The position numbers and the translations under genes are program-made. From JAVKFY01 sp040223615 (GTDB taxonomy: Bacteria; Pseudomonadota; Alphaproteobacteria; GCA-2731375), in contig JAVKFY010000034.1 of the NCBI GenBank assembly GCA_040223615.1, positions 62,001 to 126,000 of the forward strand: DNA of 64,000 nt, read 5' to 3'. Each line of letters starts with the position of its first letter. The stretch's first letter is position 1. The notes below the pieces were generated by a model. The model was not told the origin of the DNA and ran no database searches. It worked only from the letters and a program-made list of their open reading frames with translations. Positions 9,919 to 18,316 of the stretch are shown in pieces.

Positions 9919-10365
9919 CTAGAACGGCTTGGCGACCGCCAGCACGACGATGGCGATCATAAGCACCGCCGGCGCCTCGTTCATGATCCGGTAGAAGCGC
10001 GGCGAGCGGGTGTTGCGATCCTCGGCGAAGGCCCGCGCCCAGGCGGCGCAGCCGCCGTGCAGCGCCGTCATGATCAGCACCAGCAGCAGCTTCACGTGGA
10101 TCCAGATGTCATGCGCGAAATCGATCCGTTCGCCGGACAGCAGCATGGTCAGGCCGAACAACCAGGCGGCGACCATCGCCGGGGTCATGATCGCCCGCAG
10201 CAACCGGCGCTCCATGACCTTGAAGGTCTCCGACATCTTGGAGCCCGGCTCGGCCTCGCAATGGTAGACGAACAGCCGCGGCAGGTAGAGCAACGCCGCC
10301 ATCCAGGCGATCACCGAGATGACGTGTGCCGCCTTGACCCAGGTGTACCAGTCGACATCCGTCAT
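9919..10365 (-). CDS. hemJ: Protoporphyrinogen oxidase HemJ
   Basis: HemJ catalyses the six-electron oxidation of protoporphyrinogen IX to protoporphyrin IX in the inner membrane. The 148-aa sequence predicts four transmembrane helices. It shows the family N-terminus YTWVKAAHVISVIAWMAALL with the conserved histidine, followed by LPRLFVYHCE. It lies between rho and hemH/hemE, so the last haem steps (HemE, HemJ, HemH) are encoded close together beside the origin. A small rightward gene separates it from hemH. Confidence 0.95.
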   Translation of the reverse strand: MTDVDWYTWVKAAHVISVIAWMAALLYLPRLFVYHCEAEPGSKMSETFKVMERRLLRAIMTPAMVAAWLFGLTMLLSGERIDFAHDIWIHVKLLLVLIMTALHGGCAAWARAFAEDRNTRSPRFYRIMNEAPAVLMIAIVVLAVAKPF

Positions 10366-10464
10366 TTTTGTTTCTCTGGTGTAACTGGCGTCACTGCGCG
10401 CTTGAACGTCGGCAAGGCAGGCCCCACTTCGATTATCAAATAATCGTTAACCATGGGGGACGAC

Positions 10465-10701
10465 ATGGCTGCGAAACACTGGATCGACGACACCCACTAT
10501 CGCGTCAACGATGACGATGGCAAGACGTCGTACGTCTATCAGGTGAAGGGCTTGTTCGGCCGGTCGGCGCTGGTCGGCATCATCGAGCACAATCCGGACG
10601 GTTCCAGTGTCGCCTACCGGGCGGCGGACGATGTCGATGCCATGTTCAAGGGCCGCCGCGGCCAGCCGTGCGCGATGCGCGAGCTGCTCAACGCGGCGTG
10701 A
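10465..10701 (+). CDS. Small hypothetical protein
   Basis: This 78-aa hydrophilic protein opens MAAKHWIDDTHYRVNDDDGK and contains a VYQVKGLFGRSALVGIIEHN stretch. I do not recognise a family. The ATG at 10465 has GGGGGA four bases upstream, better than the ATG twelve bases earlier. It is convergent with hemH, and their 3' ends overlap by 14 bp. Aromatic and acidic residues in a regular beta-like pattern suggest a small folded domain rather than a chance frame, but there is no functional evidence. Confidence 0.6.
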   Translation: MAAKHWIDDTHYRVNDDDGKTSYVYQVKGLFGRSALVGIIEHNPDGSSVAYRAADDVDAMFKGRRGQPCAMRELLNAA

Positions 10702-11737
10702 GCGGGTCGGCCATCGCGCATCGCCCGAACGCGCCCGGGCAGACGCGGGCGCAACCCGGGCCGGCGGTGGTATCCTCGGTCCAGGACAGTGCGTCGCGCA
10801 CCAGACCGGCGAGCCCGGCGATGAAATCCGGGTGCGTCGCGACCGCCGGCACCCGCCGATAGGCCGGCACGCCGGCCTTCTCCGACAGCTCCCGATATTC
10901 GATGTCGAGTTCGACCAGCGTCTCGGAATGCTCCGACACGAATGCGATCGGCAGCACCACCAACGCCACGCCATCGCGCCCGGCGCGTTCGATCTCCGAC
11001 TCGGTGGACGGTCCAATCCATTCCAGCGGTCCGACGCGACTCTGGTAGCAGACCACCCAGTCGGCCGGCGGCGTTGCCATGCCGGCAACGATCGCATCGG
11101 CCGTGCGTTCCACCGCCCATTGGTAGGGATCGCCGCTTTCGATCACCTTTTTCGGCAGTCCGTGGGCCGAAAACAACACGCGATAGGGCTGATCGGCCGC
11201 TAACTCACCGAGTTTATCATTCAACAGCTGAATCTGCGCCGAAATCAGCCCGGTTTCATCCGGATAGCAGCAAATCGCCCTGGTTTTCGCCTGGAAGCCC
11301 ACTTGTTCCGCCTCTCGGCGCCAATCTTTGAGCGACGAGCCGGTCGTGGTGGTCGAGAATTGCGGGTAGAGCGGCAGCAACAGCACCTCGTCGGGCCGCC
11401 ATTGCGCGACCTCGCGCACGGTTTCGCCCGCGAACGGGTTCCAGTAGCGCATCGCGACGAAACACCGGACTTCGCCGATGTCCTCGCACGCCGTTTGCAG
11501 AGCCTCGGCCTGCGCCTCGGTGAGCGGCAGCAGCGGCGAGCGACCGCCGATATTGGCGTAGATCTCGCGCGCGACCGGCGCCCGGCGGGTCGAGATCAGC
11601 TTGGCCAGCAGCCAGCGCGCCGGTTGCGGTAAGCCGATGATCGCCGGATCGTTGAACAGGTTGAACAGAAACGGTTTGACCGCCTCGGGGCGGTCCGGAC
11701 CGCCGAGGTTGAACAGCACGACGGCGATACGGCCCAT
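10688..11737 (-). CDS. hemH: Ferrochelatase
   Basis: HemH inserts ferrous iron into protoporphyrin IX, the last step of haem b synthesis. The 349-aa protein begins MGRIAVVLFNLGGPDRPEAV. It carries LPLYPQFSTTTTGSSL and the signature FSAHGLPKKVIESGDPY with the catalytic histidine, then a late SEHSETLVELDIEY metal-site motif. Its ATG overlaps the hemE stop by one base (TGATG), so hemE-hemH is a coupled pair. The C-terminus has a cysteine-containing tail (GPGCARVCPGAFGRC). The spacing recalls, but does not prove, the [2Fe-2S]-type ferrochelatase tails. Confidence 0.97.
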   Translation of the reverse strand: MGRIAVVLFNLGGPDRPEAVKPFLFNLFNDPAIIGLPQPARWLLAKLISTRRAPVAREIYANIGGRSPLLPLTEAQAEALQTACEDIGEVRCFVAMRYWNPFAGETVREVAQWRPDEVLLLPLYPQFSTTTTGSSLKDWRREAEQVGFQAKTRAICCYPDETGLISAQIQLLNDKLGELAADQPYRVLFSAHGLPKKVIESGDPYQWAVERTADAIVAGMATPPADWVVCYQSRVGPLEWIGPSTESEIERAGRDGVALVVLPIAFVSEHSETLVELDIEYRELSEKAGVPAYRRVPAVATHPDFIAGLAGLVRDALSWTEDTTAGPGCARVCPGAFGRCAMADPLTPR

Positions 11738-12771
11738 CAGAGCGGCTCGCGCAACAGCTCGCTCAAGGCCGCGACGTGCTCTGGCGGTGTCGGCGGCACG
11801 AACCCGTGGCCAAGGTTGAAGATGAACGGCCCGCCGGCCAGCGTTGCGCGGATCTCGCGCGCCGCAGCCAGCATCGGCTCGCCGCCGGCGACCACGAGCT
11901 GCGGGTCGAGATTGCCCTGCACAGCGCAGATCGGTTGCAGGTTTGCCGCCGCCCAGGCCGGCGGCACCGTCGAATCCAGCCCGATGGCATCGACGCCGGT
12001 CGCCTTGGCATAGTCGACCAGATGCAGGCCAGCCAGCCGGGGAAAGCCGATCAGCGGCAGGTCCGGGTGGCTCTGGCGCAAGGCGCCGACGATGCGCGTG
12101 GTCGGCTCGGTCACCCACTTGGCGAACTCGCCGGCCGGCAACGCCCCGGCCCAGGTATCGAACAGCTGCAGCGCCTCGGCGCCGGCGTCGGCCTGGGCGC
12201 GCAGATACTCGATGGTCGCGGTCTCCAGCACGCCGATCAGCCGGCCGAAGCCCGCCGGGTCGCTGAACGCCCAGCGCTTGGTATTGGCGTGATCCGGACT
12301 GCCGCCACCCTCCACCACGTAGGTCGCCACGGTCCACGGGCTGCCGGCAAAGCCGATCAGTGCGGTCTCGGCCGGAAGCGCCGCCTTGACCCCTCTGACG
12401 GTCTCGTAGACCGGTGCCAGGTGCCGGTGCAGCTTGTCGATGTCGAGCGCCGGGATCGCGTCGGCCGTACGGATCGGCTCCAGCAGCGGCCCCCTGCCCT
12501 CCTCGTAGCGCAACGGCTGGCCCAGCGCGTCGGGGATCAGCAGGATGTCGGCGAAGATGATCGCCGCGTCCATGGCGTAGCGCCGGATCGGCTGCAGGGT
12601 CACTTCCACGGCGAGTTCCGGCGTGTAGCAGAAGCGCAGGAAGTCGCCTGCCGTCTTCCGCACCTCGCGGTATTCCGGCAGGTAGCGGCCGGCCTGACGC
12701 ATGAACCAGAACGGCGGGCGATCAACCGGCTGGCCGCGAAGGGCCCTGAGGAAGCGCTTTTCGGTACTCAT
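11737..12771 (-). CDS. hemE: Uroporphyrinogen decarboxylase
   Basis: HemE removes four carboxyl groups from uroporphyrinogen III to give coproporphyrinogen III. Signatures are FMRQAGRYLPEYR near the N-terminus, ADILLIPDALG, and GFAGSPWTVATYVVEGG. I chose the ATG giving MSTEKRFLRALRG, 344 aa; another start eight codons upstream is possible. The gene flanks the 400-bp intergenic region read here as oriC, the arrangement known from Caulobacter (Cori beside hemE). It is translationally coupled to hemH. Confidence 0.97.
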   Translation of the reverse strand: MSTEKRFLRALRGQPVDRPPFWFMRQAGRYLPEYREVRKTAGDFLRFCYTPELAVEVTLQPIRRYAMDAAIIFADILLIPDALGQPLRYEEGRGPLLEPIRTADAIPALDIDKLHRHLAPVYETVRGVKAALPAETALIGFAGSPWTVATYVVEGGGSPDHANTKRWAFSDPAGFGRLIGVLETATIEYLRAQADAGAEALQLFDTWAGALPAGEFAKWVTEPTTRIVGALRQSHPDLPLIGFPRLAGLHLVDYAKATGVDAIGLDSTVPPAWAAANLQPICAVQGNLDPQLVVAGGEPMLAAAREIRATLAGGPFIFNLGHGFVPPTPPEHVAALSELLREPL

Positions 12772-13171
12772 CTGGAAAGCTATCTGGTCCGCCAACTCTT
12801 AGAGAAAAGATAGATAGAAGAGTCTGTAGTGGTTGATTGGTCTTGTGGGTTCAGGGGATAGCACGTTATCCCCGGCCGACGAACGATCCGCGCGCAGATG
12901 TCGCGGGTCGGTGCCGCGCTGGGGATAACAACAGGTGCCGGTAAGGATCGCCGTTCCGATCCGGTCGCTTGCCGGTCGGGCCGGATTGGCCGAGCCTGTT
13001 GGCGGTGGCACGGTTGTTCACGGATGTGGCGGGGGCGGTGGTGGATAACGGCATGGTGATCGGGACGGGTCCGAATCGACCTCGTTTGGCGTGTTGTACC
13101 CAGCCTGGCGAGGGGGTCGGCTTGTCCCCGGCTGGATACAGCACTTTTCCCGCCGCGATTGGGGATAACCG
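12772..13171. other. Putative chromosomal replication origin (oriC)
   Basis: This 400-bp non-coding gap lies between hemE and ppsR, the position of the Caulobacter and Rickettsia origins. Four DnaA-box-like 9-mers are readable: TTATCCCCG at 12866-12874 (+), TTATCCCCA at 12920-12928 (-), TTATCCACC at 13040-13048 (-) and TTATCCCCA at 13160-13168 (-). Each is one or two mismatches from TTATCCACA. An AT-rich patch at 12800-12840 (about 63% A+T by hand count, against a GC-rich background) is a plausible unwinding element. The last box overlaps the ppsR ribosome-binding region. Position and boxes are seen; function is inferred. Confidence 0.8.
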
Positions 13172-13996
13172 ATGACCGCGTTTCACCTGCACCTGGTGTC
13201 GGATGCGACCGGCGAGACGGTGAACTGGGTCGCCAAAGCGGCGCTGGTGCAGTTCGAGACCGCCGAGCCGACCTATCACGTCTGGACCATGGTGCGCAGT
13301 CGGGCACAGCTGCAGCGGGTGCTCGACTCGCTGGAGCAGGTCGGCGGCTTCGTGCTGTTCACCATGGTCGACCATCGGTTGCGCGAGATGCTGCAACAGG
13401 GCTGCCGGCGGCTGCAGATCCCGTGCGTGCCGGTGCTCGATCCCGTCATCGCGGCGCTGGCCAGCTTCCTGGGTTCGGAAAGCCGCGAGCAGCCCGGCCG
13501 GCAGCACGCCATGGATGCCGACTATTTCGACCGCATCGATGCCGTGCAGTTCTCCATGGCGCACGATGACGGTCAGGGTGCGGAGAGCCTGGAAGGCGCC
13601 GATGTGGTGCTGATCGGCGTGTCGCGGACCTCGAAGACGCCGACCTGCATCTACCTGGCGCAGCGCGGCATCAAGGCGGCGAACGTGCCGATCGTGCCCG
13701 GGGTGTCCGATCTCAGCCACCTGGCGGCGCTGCAACGGCCGATGGTGATCGGCCTGACCGCCAGCCCGACGCGGCTGGTGCAGATCCGCCGCAATCGACT
13801 GCTGGCGCTGAACCAGACCACGCAGACCGAATATGCCGACGCCAACGCGGTGGAGGAGGAGGTGGTGTACGCGCGCCGGCTGTTCGCGCAGCACGGCTGG
13901 CCGATGATCGACGTCTCGCGCCGCTCCATCGAGGAGACCGCGGCGGCAATCCTGGAACTCTACAATCGCAAGGTCGCGGGCGAGAGCGAGACCTGA
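13172..13996 (+). CDS. ppsR: Pyruvate, phosphate dikinase regulatory protein (DUF299 kinase/phosphorylase)
   Basis: This bifunctional ADP-dependent kinase and Pi-dependent phosphorylase controls PEP synthase or pyruvate phosphate dikinase by threonine phosphorylation. The 274-aa protein starts MTAFHLHLVSDATGETVNWV and has the characteristic P-loop LIGVSRTSKTPTCIYLAQRG, then KAANVPIVPGV. These are standard features of the family. Its homologue (RP001) marks the right flank of the Caulobacter and Rickettsia origins, and here it likewise follows the putative oriC. A PEP synthase or PPDK partner is not in the window, so target choice is open. Confidence 0.96.
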   Translation: MTAFHLHLVSDATGETVNWVAKAALVQFETAEPTYHVWTMVRSRAQLQRVLDSLEQVGGFVLFTMVDHRLREMLQQGCRRLQIPCVPVLDPVIAALASFLGSESREQPGRQHAMDADYFDRIDAVQFSMAHDDGQGAESLEGADVVLIGVSRTSKTPTCIYLAQRGIKAANVPIVPGVSDLSHLAALQRPMVIGLTASPTRLVQIRRNRLLALNQTTQTEYADANAVEEEVVYARRLFAQHGWPMIDVSRRSIEETAAAILELYNRKVAGESET

Positions 13997-14001
13997 ACCG
14001 G

Positions 14002-15054
14002 CTAGGGCTTGGCGGTGCGACGCTCGGACCAGGCGTAGGGCAGCGGTGGTCCCGCAGTCGGCTCCACCGGCAGCAACTCCTGGCCGACGATCTCCAGCCA
14101 TGGTGCTGTGATGTCGCTGTCGCGGTTGCGCTGGCTCTGCGGCAGCGCCTCGGGGGTGCGGCGCAGGCGCAGCCGCAACAGGCCGGCATCGCTGGCCATG
14201 GCGCCGCCGGGCAGCAGGTAGTCGGCCGGGTCGGCCTCGCCCAGCGCGGCGCGCAGCCGGTCGTCGGCCTCGACCAGCAGCATCTGGGTGATCTCGTCGG
14301 TTTCGTCCAGCACGGTCAGCCGGCCGCTCTCCTGGCTGGCGACGAACACGGTGAAGCGCGCCTCATGCTGGCGCAGCAACTGCGCGGCCATCGCGGCGGC
14401 CGCCTGACGACCCGAGGCATGGGCCGGAAAGCCGTGATATTCGAAGAACTTGGCCTCCAGCGCCTCGACATAGTCCTCGCCTCGCTCGAACAGCGAACGT
14501 TGCAGGTAGCCAAGCTGTCGGCCGAGGTCGCGGATCGCGTTGTCGGTGATGCGCTCGACCTTGACGTGCAGGTGGGTGAGCTCGGCCGGCAGCGCCGCGC
14601 CGCTCTCATCCGGCGGCCGTTCGACCAGCAGCGCGTAGTCCAGCGGCAGCAGCTGGGTCAGCAGCCGGGGCGCGGCGTCGGATTCGAGGCGGTTGTCGGT
14701 GGTCCGGTACTCGCTCATGTCGGCGTCCGGCAGCAGCCGGCGGATGTTGCGCCAGATCGCGCGGTTCGAGCTGCGCAGCCGGAAATGCTTGCGGATCGGC
14801 GGCGGCAGGCTGCCATCGACGCAGATCATCAGCGCGGTATTGCGGTTCGGCTCCTCCGCGGCGACCGGGATACTACCGGGATAGGCGGTTTCCGGCGCCG
14901 GGAAACGGTACGGTTGGCCGGCGGCGCGAAACCGGGCCAGCGTGCCGACCAGGCAGTGCGCGACCAGCAGATCGGCGATCCGGGCGAGGTCACGGCTGAA
15001 GCCGCCGACCGGCTCGGCCGAACTCACCAGTGTCAGATTGCCACGCCCTGCCAT
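14002..15054 (-). CDS. Conserved-looking hypothetical protein
   Basis: I do not recognise this 350-aa protein. It starts MAGRGNLTLVSSAEPVGGF and contains RKHFRLRSSNRAIWRNIRRL, an acidic/hydrophobic middle with LGRQLGYLQRSLFERGEDYV, and a basic proline-rich end. No signal peptide or membrane helix is evident, and no catalytic motif stands out. It is convergent with ppsR (5 bp between stops) and divergent from maf. It sits inside an otherwise conserved ppsR-maf-aroE-coaE-dnaQ block, which suggests a lineage-specific insertion. Codon bias resembles its neighbours. Confidence 0.7.
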   Translation of the reverse strand: MAGRGNLTLVSSAEPVGGFSRDLARIADLLVAHCLVGTLARFRAAGQPYRFPAPETAYPGSIPVAAEEPNRNTALMICVDGSLPPPIRKHFRLRSSNRAIWRNIRRLLPDADMSEYRTTDNRLESDAAPRLLTQLLPLDYALLVERPPDESGAALPAELTHLHVKVERITDNAIRDLGRQLGYLQRSLFERGEDYVEALEAKFFEYHGFPAHASGRQAAAAMAAQLLRQHEARFTVFVASQESGRLTVLDETDEITQMLLVEADDRLRAALGEADPADYLLPGGAMASDAGLLRLRLRRTPEALPQSQRNRDSDITAPWLEIVGQELLPVEPTAGPPLPYAWSERRTAKP

Positions 15055-15203
15055 ATGATCTATCTGGTTCGCGCCACGGGAATGTCATCCGGAATTCGCC
15101 AATGACCGGAGACGGCTGTGCAGCGCGCCTTAGATCATGGCTTAGCTCTAGTAGATAACTGAATGATATTACTGAATTGTGACTGCCTGGGTCAAATCGC
15201 GTC

Positions 15204-15818
15204 ATGAACCGCGAGTCACTCCCGCCGCTGCTGCTGGCGTCGCAGAGCCCGGCGCGGCGGCGCCTGCTCGGCGCCGCGGGGCTGCGCTTCGACGCGGTGG
15301 ACTCCGGCCTCGATGAAGCACGCATGAAGCGCGCGTTGCAGGCCGAGCAGCCGACGCCCGGCGACATGGCGCGGGCGCTGGCCGAGATGAAGGCGGTGAA
15401 GGTCTCCAAGACGCATCCCGAGGCATTGGTGGTCGGCGCAGACCAGGTCCTGGCCTGCGATGCGGTGCTGTACGACAAGCCGGCCGACCTCGATCAGGCG
15501 CGTCAGGCGCTCAAGGGTTTGCGCGGGCGCGACCATGTGCTGGTTTCGGCGGTCGCAGTGGCGGCGAACGGTGCCGCGATCTGGCATCATGTCGACCAGG
15601 CGACATTGCGCATGCGTCGCTTGTCCGACGCGGCGCTGGAGGACTACATGGCGGCGGAGGGCGTCGGCGTGCTGGAATCGGTCGGGGCCTATCGGCTGGA
15701 AGGGCTGGGGGCCCAGTTGTTCGAGCGGGTCGACGGCGACTATTTCACCGTACTCGGTCTGCCGCTGCTGGCGCTGCTCGCCTACCTGCGCGGCCACGGC
15801 TACGGGCTGGTCGGGTGA
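15204..15818 (+). CDS. maf: Maf-family nucleoside triphosphate pyrophosphatase
   Basis: Maf proteins hydrolyse non-canonical or modified nucleoside triphosphates (for example dTTP/UTP and methylated nucleotides) to monophosphates. The 204-aa sequence shows LLLASQSPARRRLLGAAGL with the phosphate-binding motif, VGADQVLACD with the catalytic Asp, and GVGVLESVGAYRLEGLGAQL. The upstream 149 bp include an AT-rich stretch (15147-15181) that may hold its promoter. It begins the rightward maf-aroE-coaE-dnaQ block; aroE starts 7 bp after its stop. Confidence 0.95.
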   Translation: MNRESLPPLLLASQSPARRRLLGAAGLRFDAVDSGLDEARMKRALQAEQPTPGDMARALAEMKAVKVSKTHPEALVVGADQVLACDAVLYDKPADLDQARQALKGLRGRDHVLVSAVAVAANGAAIWHHVDQATLRMRRLSDAALEDYMAAEGVGVLESVGAYRLEGLGAQLFERVDGDYFTVLGLPLLALLAYLRGHGYGLVG

Positions 15819-15825
15819 ACGGCCG

Positions 15826-16659
15826 ATGATCACCGGCGCGGCGACGAAATCCGGCATTGTCGGCTGGCCGGTGGAACATTCGCGCTCGCCACGACTGCAT
15901 GGCTGGTGGCTGCAGCTTTACGGCGTCGACGGGGTCTACGTTCCGCTTCCTGTGCAACCGGCGGATCTGGAAACCGCAATCCGGGCGCTGCCGAAACTTG
16001 GCTTCGCCGGCTGCAACGTCACGTTGCCGCACAAACAGGCAATGTTGCGGGTCGTGGACGAGATCGATCCGGTCGCAGAACGGATTGGCGCGATCAACAC
16101 CGTCGTGGTCGGGCCGGACGGCCGGCTCACCGGTTCCAACACCGACGCTTTCGGCTTCATCGAGGCGCTGCGCGAGGCGGCGCCGAACTGGCGGCCGACC
16201 GGCCCTTGCGTGGTGCTGGGCGCCGGTGGCGCGGCGCGCGCGGTGGTGGTCGCGCTACTCGATGCCGGCGCCAGCGAACTGCGGTTGCTGAACCGGACCC
16301 GCGCGAAGGCCGAGGCGCTGGCAGCGCTCGACCCGCGCGTGGCCGTGATCGACTGGCGCGAACGTGCCGCGGCGCTGGCCGACGCGGCGCTGCTGGTCAA
16401 CACCACCTCGCTCGGCATGATCGGCAACGACGAACTGGACCTGACGCTGGACGACCTGCCGAGCACGGCGCTGGTCAATGACATCGTCTACACCCCGCTC
16501 TACACCTCGTTGCTGGACCGGGCGATGGCGCGCGGCAACCGTATCGTCGACGGACTCGGCATGCTGCTGCACCAGGCGCGGCCCGGCTTCGCCGCCTGGT
16601 TCGGCGTGCAGCCGGCGGTCAGCGCCGACCAGCGCCACTACGTGCTGGAACAGGACTGA
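15826..16659 (+). CDS. aroE: Shikimate dehydrogenase (NADP+)
   Basis: AroE reduces 3-dehydroshikimate to shikimate in the aromatic amino acid pathway. The 277-aa protein has the substrate-binding VEHSRSPRLHGWW motif, the catalytic lysine in NVTLPHKQ, the Asp-containing SNTDAFGF, the dinucleotide site VLGAGGAARAVVVAL, and the NRTRAKAEAL NADP-binding loop. The start ATG gives MITGAATKSGIVGWPVEHSR, typical of the family. coaE begins 5 bp after the stop, so the genes are an operon. Confidence 0.97.
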   Translation: MITGAATKSGIVGWPVEHSRSPRLHGWWLQLYGVDGVYVPLPVQPADLETAIRALPKLGFAGCNVTLPHKQAMLRVVDEIDPVAERIGAINTVVVGPDGRLTGSNTDAFGFIEALREAAPNWRPTGPCVVLGAGGAARAVVVALLDAGASELRLLNRTRAKAEALAALDPRVAVIDWRERAAALADAALLVNTTSLGMIGNDELDLTLDDLPSTALVNDIVYTPLYTSLLDRAMARGNRIVDGLGMLLHQARPGFAAWFGVQPAVSADQRHYVLEQD

Positions 16660-16664
16660 GCGCG

Positions 16665-17351
16665 GTGTTCGTGCTCGGGATGACCGGCTCCATCGGCATG
16701 GGCAAGTCGGAGACCGCGAAGATGTTCCGGCGACTCGGCGTGCCGGTCTACGACGCCGATGCCGAGGTCCACAAGCTGATGGCGCGCGGCGGCGAGGCGG
16801 TGAGCGCGGTCGAGGCCGCCTTCCCCGGCGTGGTCGTGGACGGCGCCGTCGACCGTCAGAAGCTGGGGCCGATGGTGTTCGGCAAGCCGGCCGAATTGCG
16901 CAAGCTGGAGGCGATCCTGCACCCGCGCGTCGGCCGCAAGCAGCGGCAGTTCCTGGCGCGGCACGCCGCGACGGGAACCCGGCTGGTGGTGCTCGACATC
17001 CCGCTGCTGTTCGAGGGCAACGGCGAGGCGCGCTGCGATGCCACCGCCTGCGTCTCGGCGCCGGCGTCGGTGCAGCGCTGGCGGGTCATGCGCCGGCCGG
17101 GCATGACCGAACGGAAATTCGCCGACATCCTGGCCCGCCAGGTGCCGGACCGGATCAAGCGCGAACGCTGCGACTTTCTGATCCCGACCGGGTTGGGGCG
17201 CGCGGAAAGCTTTCGGCATGTGCGCCGAATCACCGCACAATGCCGCAAGCGACAGGGTCACGTGTGGCCGCCGAAACGGCGCCCGCGGCCCCGACCCCCC
17301 GGCCATCCCAGCAGGCGACCGATCCATGCGCGAAATCGTCTTCGACACTGA
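16665..17351 (+). CDS. coaE: Dephospho-CoA kinase, with basic C-terminal extension
   Basis: CoaE phosphorylates the ribose 3'-OH of dephospho-CoA, the last step of coenzyme A synthesis. The GTG start gives MFVLGMTGSIGMGKSETAKM with the P-loop, and VVLDIPLLFEGN is the family acceptor-site motif. The predicted 228 aa exceed the usual 195-210. The last 25-30 residues are a proline/arginine-rich tail that overlaps the first 26 bp of dnaQ in another frame. The tail may be a by-product of the overlap. Operon position between aroE and dnaQ is typical of Alphaproteobacteria. Confidence 0.95.
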   Translation: MFVLGMTGSIGMGKSETAKMFRRLGVPVYDADAEVHKLMARGGEAVSAVEAAFPGVVVDGAVDRQKLGPMVFGKPAELRKLEAILHPRVGRKQRQFLARHAATGTRLVVLDIPLLFEGNGEARCDATACVSAPASVQRWRVMRRPGMTERKFADILARQVPDRIKRERCDFLIPTGLGRAESFRHVRRITAQCRKRQGHVWPPKRRPRPRPPGHPSRRPIHARNRLRH

Positions 17352-18015
17352 GACCACCGGCCTCGATCCCAAGGCCGGCCACCGCCTGGTCGAGATCGGC
17401 TGCGTCGAGCTGTTCAACCGGATGCCGACCGGCGAGACCTTCCACCACTACGTGAACCCGGAACGCTCGATGCCGGAGGACGCTTTCCGCATCCACGGCA
17501 TCGGCGACGACATGCTGGCCGACAAGCCGAAATTCGCCGCCGTCGCGCCGGCCTTCGTCGATTTCATCGGCGACGCGCCGCTGGTCGCGCACAACGCCAG
17601 TTTCGACATGAACTTCATCAATGCCGAGCTGACCATCGCCGGTCTGGCGCCGATCCCGGTCGACCGCGCCGTCGACACGGTGGCCATCGCCCGACGCAAG
17701 TTCCCCGGCTCGCCGGCCAGCCTGGACGCGCTGGCCAAGCGGTTCGACATCGACCTGTCGGCGCGCGACAAGCACGGCGCGTTGCTCGATGCCTCGATCC
17801 TGGCGGCGGTTTACCTGGAGCTGATGGGTGGGCGCGAGCCCGGCCTGCACCTGGCGGCCGACGGCGGCCGGCGCGTCGATCATCAGGCGATCGCCGCCGC
17901 GGCCGTGCCGCGCGAGGCCCGCGCGCCACGCCCGCACGCGCCCAGCGCTGCCGAACTCGCGGCACACGCGATGTTCCTCGACAATGCGGTGAAGGATCCG
18001 ATCTGGCGGCGCTAA
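17326..18015 (+). CDS. dnaQ: DNA polymerase III epsilon subunit (3'-5' proofreading exonuclease)
   Basis: DnaQ provides proofreading to the replicative polymerase. The 229-aa protein has all DEDDh exonuclease motifs: Exo I IVFDTETTGLDP, Exo II LVAHNASFDMNF, and Exo III ARDKHGALLDASILAAVY with the general-base histidine. A C-terminal region after residue 185 is where the polymerase-binding segment normally lies. The ATG lies inside the coaE 3' end, indicating coupled translation. It ends the rightward block that starts at maf; secB, which often follows in relatives, is not present. Confidence 0.96.
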   Translation: MREIVFDTETTGLDPKAGHRLVEIGCVELFNRMPTGETFHHYVNPERSMPEDAFRIHGIGDDMLADKPKFAAVAPAFVDFIGDAPLVAHNASFDMNFINAELTIAGLAPIPVDRAVDTVAIARRKFPGSPASLDALAKRFDIDLSARDKHGALLDASILAAVYLELMGGREPGLHLAADGGRRVDHQAIAAAAVPREARAPRPHAPSAAELAAHAMFLDNAVKDPIWRR

Positions 18016-18316
18016 GCACCATTGGCGAGATGCCCGGGTCGAGCCCGCGGGTGCCCGGTTAAGCTTGCGGTGGTTGTCTGTTTCCTGGTGCCGCTCAGGC
18101 GGTTGCGCCGCTTCGGGCGGCACCCGACAGAAGAACTGCAACCGATTGGTCCAGTTTCTGGACGTGGATGGGTGGGCGTAGGGCCGGAAGGACTTAACCG
18201 GACAGCCGTGGGCTTTGACCTGGGCATCTCCGACGGGATGACGATGGCGGACCTGAAAATCAACCGGGTGAGCCACGCAATTCCCACCTCCAGCCATTCA
18301 CGCTAGAACACTGCCC
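18016..18316. other. Intergenic stretch, nothing recognised
   Basis: These 301 bases between dnaQ and a quinone oxidoreductase contain no convincing reading frame. A small dyad GTCCAG-TTT-CTGGAC lies at 18149-18163. It is too short and lacks a T-run, so I would not call it a terminator. A promoter for the downstream gene probably lies here, but I see no clear -35/-10 pair. Confidence 0.4.

Noticed and set aside
18149..18163. Small dyad GTCCAG-TTT-CTGGAC after dnaQ as a terminator
   Set aside because: The six-base stem is short and no T-run follows.
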